Assembly: GCA_003139995.1 (NCBI GenBank)
Contig: PLIC01000230.1
Coordinates: 1-64,000, forward strand
Direction of reading: 5' to 3'
Source of the DNA: Candidatus Acidiflorens stordalenmirensis
Lineage (GTDB): Bacteria > Acidobacteriota > Terriglobia > Terriglobales > Acidobacteriaceae
DNA length: 64,000 nt
The notes under the pieces were generated by a model. The model was not told the origin of the DNA. It was given only the letters and a program-made list of their open reading frames with translations, and did no database searches. Position 1 is the stretch's first letter; each line of letters opens with the position of its first letter. The position numbers and the translations under genes were made by a program. This document shows, one piece after another, positions 42,241-50,410 of the stretch.

Positions 42241-42366
42241 CGCGGGTTTGTCCTTGAACATTGACCGAAATAACTGGGGGTGCGCCACTTCTCACGCTTT
42301 TCGAGAAGCTTGCCCTGAGCGAAGCCGAAGGGTGGCCTGCCGAACCGCCGACACCGTCCGACTCCG
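42241..42366 (+). repeat. Long direct repeat left of the RAYT pseudogene
   Basis: About 125 nt, GCGGGTTTGTCCTTGAACAT ... GCCGACACCGTCCGACTCCG, nearly identical to 43293-43421. It contains the CCACTTCTCACG hairpin and the word CCCTGAGCGAAGCCGAAGGG. Confidence 0.8.
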
Positions 42367-42368
42367 CT

Positions 42369-42947
42369 TTACGCGGCCGGAGGTCGGATCTTCATCTTAA
42401 GCACTTCCCACTCATTCACTCTTACCAGACCGGCCTCGCCCAGGAAGTAGGCGCGGAAACTGCTCCAGCGCCAGAGTTCCGGGGAGGCCACCAAACCGCG
42501 ATTCACCGGATTCCGATGCATGTAGCGCAGTTTCTCGATGCGTTTGTGTTCGGTCCATACGTTGAAGTCGTAGAACCGCTTCTGTCAGATATGCTGCGCG
42601 GGGACCGGCGGGCGCCCCACTTCTCGCGCTTTTTGAGAAGTGGGCCCGGTGGATGCCCCGTTTCGTCCAGCCTCCGCGATTACGCGTCGCGCAAAGCCAA
42701 GTTTGAGAGCCTGCATCACGGTCGAAGGAGTCTTTACTTGCGGTTCGCTGATCAGCAAGTGAATATGTTCGGGCATGATCACGTAACCGGCCACAAAAAA
42801 CTGATAGCGCCTGCGAACCTGCTCCAATACAGTCAGCAACAGGTCACGACGGCGCGCCGTGCCGAGCAACGGCTGTCGCCGATAACAACTGCAAGTGATG
42901 AAATGAAGGTTTCCGGCGCCGTAATAGCGCTTTAGATTGCCCCGCAT
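42369..42947 (-). pseudogene. REP-associated tyrosine transposase (RAYT), nonsense-mutated
   Basis: The ORF from 42947 encodes the Y1-transposase fold: RYYGAGNLHFITCSCYRRQP, then the HUH-type motif MPEHIHLLIS. A TGA at 42587-42585 stands where homologues have Trp, and the same frame then continues QKRFYDFNVWTEHKRIEKLR, YMHRNPVNRGLVASPELWRW, to TAA at 42369. The catalytic Tyr (FYDFNVW) is after the stop, so the truncated product should be inactive. RAYTs copy or move REP hairpins. The coding region itself contains one such hairpin (42609-42647) in frame, and related repeats flank the gene. Confidence 0.85.
42609..42647. repeat. CCACTTCTCGCG hairpin inside the RAYT coding frame
   Basis: GGGCGCCCCACTTCTCGCGC, TTTT, GAGAAGTGGGCCC. 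It encodes GPTSQKAREVGRPP between the HUH half and the tyrosine half of the transposase. Confidence 0.75.
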
Positions 42948-43026
42948 GGTCACAGAGTATCGGCGCAAGGAGATCGGCGCGGTGACGGCGCGCACCGTCC
43001 TATGGTGATGAAAGACTCTGCCCAGC

Positions 43027-43105
43027 AATCGCGGTAGAAGCCACTTCTCGAAAAGCGCGAGAAGTGGCGCACCCCAGTTATTTCGGTCAATGTAAGAGTG
43101 AAACC
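43027..43105 (-). repeat. Inverted copy of the RAYT-flanking repeat
   Basis: On the minus strand: TTACATTGACCGAAATAACT, GGGGTGCGCCACTTCTCGCG, TTTTCGAGAAGTGG. It is in inverted orientation to the copies at 42241 and 43293. Confidence 0.75.
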
Positions 43106-43292
43106 CGCATTATACTACCGACGGTGATGTCGCCCACCCGCCTGGCCCATCCTTTTATTCCGCTCAACTCTCGAGGGTGCCCCGCCCTTGTCGCGTTTTC
43201 TGCGACAGGGCGGGGATTTTGATTTCCTATCCACACCACGACTTCCCTCTGTTCTCTCCTCCGGCGGGTGGGCCGTTTAACCGGAAAGTATA

Positions 43293-43421
43293 ATGCGGGT
43301 TTGTCTTTCAACGTTGAAGCGAAATAACTGGGGGTGCGCCACTTCTCGCGTTTTTCGAGAAGCTTGCCCTGAGCGAAGCCGAAGGGTGGCCTGCCGAATC
43401 GCCGACACCGTTCGACTCCGC
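43293..43421 (+). repeat. Long direct repeat right of the RAYT pseudogene
   Basis: GCGGGTTTGTCTTTCAACGT ... CGACACCGTTCGACTCCGCC, matching 42241-42366 with a few substitutions. The two copies are about 1.05 kb apart. Confidence 0.8.
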
Positions 43422-43858
43422 CGGCTGCCCCACACACCACGCTCCCTGCGATGATCGGTATGCCGCGAGCATTCTCAATTCCGCAATCTGACCTCTGACC
43501 CTTTTTTCATCACAAACCATCTGTGCGCACCATCACAGACATCCAACCCGGCCTGCACGATAATGACAATCTGATCGGCGCAGTCAGACGTGTGCCGCGG
43601 CCATTGCAGCCGCCCCAAGCCCATTTTGGGACAGTCTTTGACAACCAAAAAGCAGCAGAATCGCCGCTAAGTCCTTTATTCTCAAAGACTTTATCCGTAA
43701 GTCGTTTAGAATCAAAGACCGTGGCGGAAATCTCCTCCTAACCCTTTGATTCCAATAGGCAGGGGGGGGAGGGGGGTACCAGTACCAATTGGTTACTGCC
43801 TTGAGAGTACGACACGGAGAAATTACCGGCGATCCGAACCGGAACGCGGAGTAATCCG

Positions 43859-44545
43859 CTAGCGCCTCGCCGCCAGTCGCTGCTCCACCAACTCCCCGAT
43901 TCGATTGAGCACCTCGTCCTCGCTCATACTCGTCGAGTCGAGCACCACGGCATCATCGGCGGCCATCAGCGGAGAAGCCGCGCGCGTGCGGTCGCGCCGG
44001 TCGCGCTCACGAAGTTCCGCAGCCATCGCCTGCGCCGGTGCGCCCTTGACCTGCTGTTGGTCCAGCCGCCGCTGCTCGCGAATTACGGGATCGGCGTCGA
44101 GAAAAATTTTTAAATCGGCATCGGGAAAGACTCTTGTCCCAATATCGCGTCCTTCCATCACGATGCCACCGCCGATGCCCATCTCGCGCTGCCGCGCCAC
44201 CATCCACTCGCGCACCTTGGGATGCACCGAGATGCGCGACGCCGCTTCGGTCACATCGCGCTCCCGAATCCGCTGTGAAACGTCTTTCCCGTTGAGCAGG
44301 ACCCGATTGCCGCCGATGGAGCGGTCGAGAGTAATGCGAGACTCCTGCGCCATCTTCAGCAGCGCAGCTTCGTCGTCGAACGAGGCGTCCCACTCGATCG
44401 CGCGCAGAGCCAGCGCGCGGTACATCGCCCCGCTCTCCAGGTTCACGTAGCCGAGTTTGCGCGCCAGGCGGGAAGCGATCGTGCTCTTGCCGGCTCCGGC
44501 TGGGCCGTCAATGGCGATGATGAGTTTGCGTGGAGGATCGGTCAT
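43859..44545 (-). CDS. cmk: Cytidylate kinase
   Basis: Phosphorylates CMP and dCMP with ATP. The P-loop is IDGPAGAGKSTIASRLA; the CMP-binding part has GYVNLESGAMYRALAL; GGIVMEGRDIGTRVFPDAD is the family signature; the lid contains RRLDQQQVKG. At 228 aa it is normal. The ATG at 44545 (MTDPPRKLIIAIDGPAG) is preferred to the GTG/ATG further upstream. It is the last gene of a minus-strand group after mutL and the AlkZ-like gene, but a repeat cluster lies between the latter two, so one transcript is uncertain. Confidence 0.95.
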   Translation of the reverse strand: MTDPPRKLIIAIDGPAGAGKSTIASRLARKLGYVNLESGAMYRALALRAIEWDASFDDEAALLKMAQESRITLDRSIGGNRVLLNGKDVSQRIRERDVTEAASRISVHPKVREWMVARQREMGIGGGIVMEGRDIGTRVFPDADLKIFLDADPVIREQRRLDQQQVKGAPAQAMAAELRERDRRDRTRAASPLMAADDAVVLDSTSMSEDEVLNRIGELVEQRLAARR

Positions 44546-44575
44546 CGTGGCGAACTCTGCATTGTACACGGAGCT

Positions 44576-45454
44576 TCAGCTCACGCGTTCTGGGCGCCGC
44601 TTGAGGACGTAGGCTTGTTTTGGCGGAGTTACCTGCAGCAGCGACTTGCTCCCTACGTGCACAAAGCTCAATTCGCGCGCCGAAAGCAAGGCATGGACTG
44701 CTTCTTTAACCCGCGTCCGCGGAACGAAGTTCGCGAGGAAGTTTTCGACCTCTCCTTCCTCCACGGCGATCACGCAATCGAGATATTTCGAGACCAGCGC
44801 CGAGAGTGCTTCGGCCACGGAAATTCCCACGCCTTCGCGCACAACATCGGGCGCCCAGCGCGACAACTCGTCCCACACCGAACCTTCCTCCACCGTGTAA
44901 TCCACGCGCGTGATGCGCAGCTTGGCCCACAGTTCGCTCAGCCCGCGATCGAGCCCGGCGTTCGAAACCGACCCGCCCAGCATCTCGCCCAGCTTCGTTT
45001 TCGAAATCGGTCCACGGTGCCGGATGATTTCGAAAGCGTCACAGGCCAGCGGCGAATAAGGAGACCGCGGTCCGGTGGCAGGCGGCTGCTTCGGGTTGCG
45101 TTCGCCCACCAGCGAATAAAAATAAGGAAACACCGAGGCCGTCAGCAGGAAGGCATTGTTTTCGTCAAACAGCGGGGCCTCGTAGGCTGCCTGGTCGCGC
45201 AGCGCGCGCACCATCAGTTCGGTCGCCTCTCTTGCTCGCGCATCGGCATAGGCGTGCTGGCGCGCCGGCAGCTTGTCATCGGCACCGACCCAGGCTCCGA
45301 TGAAAGTCGGCAACAGAATCGCGGGCCGCATCGGATACATCAAACAAAATCCCACCGCCTCGAGGAAGGCGCGCGCGTCATCAAGAGTGCGCACGGGCTG
45401 GCCGTCGAGGCGCCACCGGTGTATGCGAGCCTGCAGAAGTTCCGGGCCGGTCAT
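44576..45454 (-). CDS. Winged-helix AlkZ-related protein of unknown function
   Basis: A 292-aa soluble protein beginning LLQARIHRWRLDGQPVRTLD. LMYPMRPAILLPTFIGAWVG and the tandem winged-helix-like region RHRGPISKTKLGEMLGGSVS resemble the AlkZ/YcaQ-related proteins of Acidobacteria. The QxQ-type catalytic motif of the interstrand crosslink glycosylases is not seen, so glycosylase activity should not be assumed. It lies 30 nt before cmk on the same strand, suggesting co-transcription. Confidence 0.6.
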   Translation of the reverse strand: MTGPELLQARIHRWRLDGQPVRTLDDARAFLEAVGFCLMYPMRPAILLPTFIGAWVGADDKLPARQHAYADARAREATELMVRALRDQAAYEAPLFDENNAFLLTASVFPYFYSLVGERNPKQPPATGPRSPYSPLACDAFEIIRHRGPISKTKLGEMLGGSVSNAGLDRGLSELWAKLRITRVDYTVEEGSVWDELSRWAPDVVREGVGISVAEALSALVSKYLDCVIAVEEGEVENFLANFVPRTRVKEAVHALLSARELSFVHVGSKSLLQVTPPKQAYVLKRRPERVS

Positions 45455-45478
45455 GATTTCGATTAGAACACAGGCTGG

Positions 45479-45574
45479 CTCTTAGCTGTCAGCTCTTAGC
45501 TGTCAGCTCTCAGCCGTCAGGTTGCTCGCGCCAGTCTATAAAGAGGGAACTGACAGCTAAGAGCTGAGAGCTAG
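45479..45574. repeat. AGCTGTCAGCTCTTAGC-word inverted repeat
   Basis: TTAGCTGTCAGCTCTTAGCT on the left and CTGACAGCTAAGAGCTGAGA on the right form long imperfect arms between mutL and the AlkZ-like gene. Similar words occur at 30690, 36230 and 59066-59132. Confidence 0.65.
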
Positions 45575-47682
45575 ACTCGCTTGAACGCCTTCTGAATATC
45601 CTGCATGGAATAGCGCAGCACCACGGGCCGACCGTGCGGGCAAGTCATTGGATGTTCGGTTTTCGCAAGCTCCGCTAGCAGCCACTCCATCTTGTTCTGC
45701 TCGAGGGGCATATTGACTTTGATGGCGGCGTGGCATGCGATCGACGCCGCGATGCGCGTCCGCACCGCTTCCAGATTGATGGCCTGGTCTTCGCGCGCGA
45801 TCTGTTCGAGAATTTCGTTCAGCATGTGCTCGATCTGCGCCGCGTCCACGCCCGCCGGAGCGATCTTCACCGCGACGCTGCGTGCGCCGAAGGGTTCCGC
45901 TTCAAAACCGTTGCGCGCGAGTTCATCCGCAATGTCGCTGAAGATGGCTTGCTGCGCCGGAGTCAGCTCGATGACCAGGGGCATGAGCAAACGCTGGCTC
46001 TCCACCTGTTGCGCCGAGCGTTGCCGCAGAACTTTTTCGAACAGCACGCGCTCGTGGGCCACGTGCTGATCGACGATCCAGAGGCCGTCTTCGTTGACCG
46101 CGAGAATGAATGAATTGCGAATCTGGCCCAGGGGGCGCAGCGTGCGCAGCGAATCGAGAGTCGGCGCGGTTTGCGGCTCCTGCGGAATCGGCGGCGCGCA
46201 ACCATGATCGGGAATTGGCTGATCGGCGGTCGTCTGCTGAGTGATCGCCCGGTGAGCAATCGTTGCCTCCGGCGCGCGTTCGAGCGATACCGCCGCGTTG
46301 GCCTCGATTGCAATGCCGCCTTCAAATTCGAGGCGCGCCGTCGCCGCGGGAACTGCCGGTGCCTGCAGCGCGAAACCGCCCGTCGCCGCTGGCTCGTACA
46401 AGTCGCGCCATGGAGCTCGCTGCGAACCATCGCTGGTCGCGTCTTGGCTGATCGAAAGATGGGCGAGGCCGGGGCTGGAGAGGCCAGGCCTCGCGGTTGG
46501 CTGCGCGCCAATCTCCGTCAAAAACTGCGGCACCGGCCTTGCCTTCATCAGCGCCGCTCGCACCGACTCGCGCACGAAATCGTGAATCACCGTCTGCTGC
46601 CGGAAACGCACCTCGGTCTTCGCCGGATGGACATTCACATCCACTTCAGCGGTCGGCATCTCAATAAAGAGCAGAACGACTGGATACACCGTGGGCGGCA
46701 GAATGTTGCGATAGGCCTCGGTGATCCCATGCTGGATGAGACGGTCGCGAATCAGCCGTCCATTCACGAAAATAAAAATCGAATTGCGATTTAGTTTCTG
46801 AATTTCCGGCTTCGAAACAAACCCATGCAGGCGCACCTCGCCGAAATCGTGTGGCGCGGACACTCCTGTCCCTGGGTCCGATGCCAGCAGACCAGGTGGT
46901 CGCCCCTCTGCCGAAATGTCGGTTGAAGTTTCGCGGACAAGAGTGTCCGCGCCACTGCGCCACGGCGGGGGCTGCGGCAGGCCGATACGCTCCAGTGGTT
47001 GCACCGCCGCCAGCGGAATCAACTGGTCAAGGGTCTCGCGCCCAAATACCTGGTACACGCGCTCGCGATGACCGGCGACGGGCGGAGCTACCAGCAAGGC
47101 ATTCGTCGCCGAGTGCAACTCGAAATGCTTCTCCGGATGCGCCAGCGCATAGTGTGTGACCAGCGAAGCGATGTGGGAGAGCTCGGTCGACTCCGATCGC
47201 AAAAATTTCTTGCGCGCCGGCGTATTAAAAAAGAGATCGCGAATGGTAACCGAAGTTCCCACCGGCAGCCCCGCTTCTTCCACGCGAATGATCTTGCCGC
47301 CGTTAATTTCGAGGATCGTTCCGGCGGCTTCCTCTTCTGCGCGGGTTTCGAGATGCAAGCGCGCGACCGAAGCGATGGAGGGCAGCGCTTCGCCGCGAAA
47401 TCCGAGCGTCGAAATGCTCAGCAGGTCTTCGGCGTTTTTGATTTTCGAGGTGGCGTGACGCTCAAAGGCCAGCATGGCATCGTCACGAACCATGCCGCAG
47501 CCGTTGTCGGTAATCTGGATCAGCTTCTTTCCGCCCGCCTCAACCTGAATGCGAATGCGCGTGGAACCTGCGTCCAGCGCGTTCTCCAGCAACTCCTTCA
47601 CCACCGACGCGGGACGCTCGACCACCTCGCCAGCGGCGATCTGGTTGGCAACTCTCTCGGGAAGAATGTGAATCTTGCCCAT
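45571..47682 (-). CDS. mutL: DNA mismatch repair protein MutL with in-frame palindrome insertion
   Basis: A GHKL ATPase of 703 aa that couples MutS mismatch recognition to strand incision. N-terminal motifs: ANQIAAGEVVERPASVVKEL, ITDNGCGM, FERHATSKI, STLGFRGEALPSI. A Pro-rich linker (about 400-490) leads to the C-terminal dimerisation domain, whose ACHAAIKVNMPL and CPHGRP belong to the MutL endonuclease-site region. The DQHVAHERVLFEK segment replaces the usual DQHAAHER. Residues 243-278 (in the transducer domain, before VRLHGFVSKPEI) are encoded by a palindromic repeat and appear to be extra. ATPase motifs are intact. Confidence 0.94.
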   Translation of the reverse strand: MGKIHILPERVANQIAAGEVVERPASVVKELLENALDAGSTRIRIQVEAGGKKLIQITDNGCGMVRDDAMLAFERHATSKIKNAEDLLSISTLGFRGEALPSIASVARLHLETRAEEEAAGTILEINGGKIIRVEEAGLPVGTSVTIRDLFFNTPARKKFLRSESTELSHIASLVTHYALAHPEKHFELHSATNALLVAPPVAGHRERVYQVFGRETLDQLIPLAAVQPLERIGLPQPPPWRSGADTLVRETSTDISAEGRPPGLLASDPGTGVSAPHDFGEVRLHGFVSKPEIQKLNRNSIFIFVNGRLIRDRLIQHGITEAYRNILPPTVYPVVLLFIEMPTAEVDVNVHPAKTEVRFRQQTVIHDFVRESVRAALMKARPVPQFLTEIGAQPTARPGLSSPGLAHLSISQDATSDGSQRAPWRDLYEPAATGGFALQAPAVPAATARLEFEGGIAIEANAAVSLERAPEATIAHRAITQQTTADQPIPDHGCAPPIPQEPQTAPTLDSLRTLRPLGQIRNSFILAVNEDGLWIVDQHVAHERVLFEKVLRQRSAQQVESQRLLMPLVIELTPAQQAIFSDIADELARNGFEAEPFGARSVAVKIAPAGVDAAQIEHMLNEILEQIAREDQAINLEAVRTRIAASIACHAAIKVNMPLEQNKMEWLLAELAKTEHPMTCPHGRPVVLRYSMQDIQKAFKRV
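46851..46955. repeat. GGCGCGGACACTC palindrome inserted in mutL
   Basis: GTGGCGCGGACACTCCTGTC... (46851-46871) and GGACAAGAGTGTCCGCGCCA... (46935-46955) are 21-nt inverted arms with one mismatch. The whole is 105 nt, a multiple of three, and encodes residues 243-278 of MutL in frame. Confidence 0.8.
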
Positions 47683-47793
47683 GGATCAGTGGTCAGTGGC
47701 CAGTGTGACAGATTCGACGGCGCAGCGTAAAGGCAGGTCGAGGTTGGCAGTGAACGCAATCCAAGACTGCGGTATCGCGTAATTTTCTGCGGC

Positions 47794-48261
47794 TCACTTT
47801 CCTGCTTTCGGGTCGGGACTGGAGTTTCCCATGTCGACGACCACCTTCCACTGGCCGTCCTTCTGCTTTTTCCAGATCGAGGTGTACTTGCCGTAATTGG
47901 CGACGAGCTTTCCATCTTCATTTTTGGCGGTGTAGATGTAAGTGCCGTAGGTGTAGCCGAGATCGCCGGAGGCAGCCATTTCAGCTTTGACGGGCGTCCA
48001 GGTAAGGGTCGTGCCTTCGGGCCAGGGAGGCTGCTTGCGCATGTCGCCCAGGGTGTCGAAGCCACCACCGTCCACGATTTCGACGCCATCGTCGGCGAAG
48101 TGAGTGATAAAGGCAGCGTGACCGTGCTCTACGACATCCGCAACAAAATCGGCTTCGAGTTGGCGCAGGAGGTCGGAGCCCGTTGGGGATTTCTGTTTTG
48201 TGGCGACGGAAGTGGCAGCGAAAAGCAGCAGGAGCAGAAGTGCTACGGTAATTCTGTTCAT
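47794..48261 (-). CDS. Secreted SnoaL/DUF4440-like protein (155 aa)
   Basis: The ATG at 48261 gives the signal peptide MNRITVALLLLLLFAATSVA. The NTF2-like domain follows: a first helix region with LLRQLEADFVADVVEHGHAA, and strands with GYTYGTYIYTAKNEDGKLVA and SIWKKQKDGQWKVVVDMG. The ORF upstream of 48261 is unlikely to be translated. It resembles the 151-aa protein at 36.4 kb in fold, not closely in sequence. Function unknown. Confidence 0.82.
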   Translation of the reverse strand: MNRITVALLLLLLFAATSVATKQKSPTGSDLLRQLEADFVADVVEHGHAAFITHFADDGVEIVDGGGFDTLGDMRKQPPWPEGTTLTWTPVKAEMAASGDLGYTYGTYIYTAKNEDGKLVANYGKYTSIWKKQKDGQWKVVVDMGNSSPDPKAGK

Positions 48262-48375
48262 CGAAATTTCTCGGGCCGCAGCGGCGGCGGGTTGTACGCG
48301 TACATCCGGCAATAAAGTTACCATGCGGGGAGTTCGGGTGGTGGGCCGCGTGCCCGGAATCGGCTTGGCCGTTTT

Positions 48376-49296
48376 TCAGCAGCTTGGTGTAGGAGAACTT
48401 GCCTGACTTTGGCGGAGGAGTTGGTCTTTGATTTTGTCGGGGAGACGCGAACTGGCGAGGACTTCGTGCAGCAGTGGGGCGGGAATTTCGCGGCTGAATT
48501 CGAGGGCGCGGGCTAGTGGGAGATGCTCGGTCCGCAGAAGGGTGGCCCGGACTTCCCTGCGGCAGGACCACTTCGCGTGGTGCGCGACCGCATGCACCAG
48601 GGCTGCGCTGGCGGCGGGACGGAGCACGGAGTTGATGAGGAAGGCTTCGGTGAGGCGCGGGTTTTCGAGGGCGGTCTGCATGACTCGGTTCTCGCGAGTT
48701 ACAGTTTCGGCATCGATGACTTTGCCGTCGCCGATTTTGTCATCGACGATTTTGCCATCCGTCTTTTCTACATCCAGTAGGAGCGCAGCGGCTACTCTGC
48801 CCGAGGCGCGGCGGGCCAGCGTCAGACGTTCGCCGATGGTGACGGTTTTGAGGCGTGAGATGAGGACATCGTCGGCGGCAACTTTTACGTCGGCGGGGAC
48901 GCTGGGCGAGAGCGCGACTTTCATCAGATCGAAAGTGTAGAACTGGCGCGCAAGCGGCACGGACACATGGCGTGGCGTGTGCGGATGGCTGACTAGCGCG
49001 ATTCTTACCTTGCGGCTCTTGAGTGCGTTGGCGTTCTGGGCGAGTTGCTCGAGGACTTCAGGGTGCAAGTCGGCGCGCTTGAGGAGGGCTAGGGCCAAGT
49101 CCTCGGTGAGAGCAGGATCGGCAGCGGCGCGGAGCAGATCGGCGGGCGCGGGGCCGTGAATTTGGGCTTCGGCAACTTGGGCTTCCTCAACTTGAGCTTC
49201 GGGCGCGAGCGTGGCCGGCGTTGCCGATGCCGTTGTCGGCGACACGAATTCATCTTCGGGAACTTCGTCTTCGGACATTTCGTTGTCGAACATCAC
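48376..49296 (-). CDS. Helical-repeat hypothetical protein (306 aa)
   Basis: The first 45 residues are acidic and low-complexity (EVEEAQVAEAQI-like repeats). The rest is a run of amphipathic helices that look HEAT-like (ALTEDLALALLKRADLHPEV, NPRLTEAFLINSVLRPAASA). A tandem VDDKIGDGKVIDA repeat interrupts the middle. There are no catalytic motifs or membrane segments. It probably serves in protein interaction; family not recognised. Confidence 0.75.
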   Translation of the reverse strand: MMFDNEMSEDEVPEDEFVSPTTASATPATLAPEAQVEEAQVAEAQIHGPAPADLLRAAADPALTEDLALALLKRADLHPEVLEQLAQNANALKSRKVRIALVSHPHTPRHVSVPLARQFYTFDLMKVALSPSVPADVKVAADDVLISRLKTVTIGERLTLARRASGRVAAALLLDVEKTDGKIVDDKIGDGKVIDAETVTRENRVMQTALENPRLTEAFLINSVLRPAASAALVHAVAHHAKWSCRREVRATLLRTEHLPLARALEFSREIPAPLLHEVLASSRLPDKIKDQLLRQSQASSPTPSC

Positions 49297-49333
49297 GATG
49301 GTCAGCCTGCGTCAGACGGTGCAAGCCCCGTCT

Positions 49334-50275
49334 CTACGTTCGTGTTGCGCGTGCTCTGGCTAGCGCGCCTTCGACCGGATTGGCTAGATCTTGACGCATG
49401 TCGATACTGGGAAAACTTGTCTGCAGAGTATTGTAGAAAACCTGGCGCACAACTAGAGACTGACGAAAGACACTGCCCGTCATTGCTATCGGGAGCATGG
49501 CCTCTGGGAGCATGGCCTCTGGCGCATCATGCCGCGCGAGACGGCGGACGACGATCGCCGCGAGGGCAGCTAACTTTGCCCCAGCGTCAGAGAGGAGTTC
49601 GCGAGCGATGAAGTCGGCCTCGTCGGCGGCGCGGAGGACGATGGGAAACAGGCGCGGGAAATCGGGTGGTGGGGTCGAGTTGGATTGCTGCACAAGCTCG
49701 TCGATGGTCGTGAGTTTCCAGGCTTGGAGGACCATGGCGGTGAGCGCGGTTTCGAGGCCTTGATCGCGGGCGCTCAGGATGGCGGAGATGGCGCGGCGGC
49801 CGATCCAATAGCCGGAGCCTTCGTCGGAGATGGCGAACCCCCAGCCTCCGGCGCGCGCGATGCGACCGGCAGCGTCGCGTCCGTAGACGATGGAGCCCGT
49901 GCCGGCGATTGCGATCACGCCGGGACCCGCGCCGAAAGCGGCTTCTAGGGCGATTACGGTGTCGCCGACAACTTCGATTTTTGTGCGAGCAATTTCGGGA
50001 ATTAGTTCGGTGATTATGCTGCGAATCTTCGCGGCGATCTCGGGCCGGGCAGTGCCGGTGGCGCCGATACAGATAGCGCTGACCCGATCGGGAGAAATCT
50101 TGGCGGCGGCGCAGACCTGGCGGATAGCACTATGCAGCGCTTCCCTCGCCTGCTGCTCGCCGAGGCGAATCACGCTGCAACCGCCGGTCGTTGCCTTCGC
50201 GATCACAGTCGTTTCGTCGCCGAGAACGCAGCGGGTTTTGGTGCCGCCGCCATCGATTCCGAGATAGTAGGCCAT
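49334..50275 (-). CDS. BadF/BadG/BcrA/BcrD-type ATPase, probable N-acetylglucosamine kinase
   Basis: An ASKHA-fold kinase of 313 aa. The phosphate-1 motif is YLGIDGGGTKTRCVLGD, the connect/phosphate-2 region is GVIAIAGTGSIVYGRD and GGWGFAISDEGSGYWIGRRA matches GlcNAc kinases of the NagK type. The ATG at 50275 (MAYYLGIDGG) is the proper start. It is divergent from a sodium:solute symporter gene, which suggests uptake and phosphorylation of an amino sugar, perhaps from cell-wall recycling. A short EAMLPEAMLPIAM tandem duplication lies in the C-terminal half. Confidence 0.83.
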   Translation of the reverse strand: MAYYLGIDGGGTKTRCVLGDETTVIAKATTGGCSVIRLGEQQAREALHSAIRQVCAAAKISPDRVSAICIGATGTARPEIAAKIRSIITELIPEIARTKIEVVGDTVIALEAAFGAGPGVIAIAGTGSIVYGRDAAGRIARAGGWGFAISDEGSGYWIGRRAISAILSARDQGLETALTAMVLQAWKLTTIDELVQQSNSTPPPDFPRLFPIVLRAADEADFIARELLSDAGAKLAALAAIVVRRLARHDAPEAMLPEAMLPIAMTGSVFRQSLVVRQVFYNTLQTSFPSIDMRQDLANPVEGALARARATRT

Positions 50276-50371
50276 CGCGCTAGTTCTAACACATGTTCTG
50301 CTTAATTCGACGGGGGCGGATTCGGCCCGGAACATGCTTGTACAATGCAGCAAACTGGTTTGCTGGCTACT

Positions 50372-50396
50372 GGAGACGCGGCAAACCGCGTCTCTA
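50372..50396. repeat. AGAGACGCGGC-family hairpin in the symporter leader
   Basis: GGAGACGCGGC, AAA, CCGCGTCTCT. It lies in the divergent spacer 15 nt before the symporter start codon and next to its GAGG ribosome-binding sequence. Confidence 0.65.
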
Positions 50397-50410
50397 CTTA
50401 GAGGAATCGC

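Larger units (their letters stand above)
42948..43858. other. Gene-free repeat region downstream of the RAYT gene
   Basis: No ORF has coding character. It contains an inverted copy of the flanking repeat (43027-43105), a GC variant hairpin (43176-43215), the right direct repeat (43293-43421), and at 43670-43800 two AAGTC-TTTA-TCAAAGAC words followed by a G-rich tract (AGGGGGGGGAGGGGGG) and a near-palindrome AGTACCAATTGGTTACT. Confidence 0.6.

Noticed and set aside
42261-42935. 224-aa plus-strand ORF in the RAYT region
   Set aside because: Antisense to the RAYT pseudogene and made largely of repeat words.
42241-43421. Composite insertion sequence with terminal inverted repeats and target-site duplication
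   Set aside because: The enzyme is a Y1/RAYT-type protein, which does not use classical inverted ends; the flanks are direct repeats containing hairpins.
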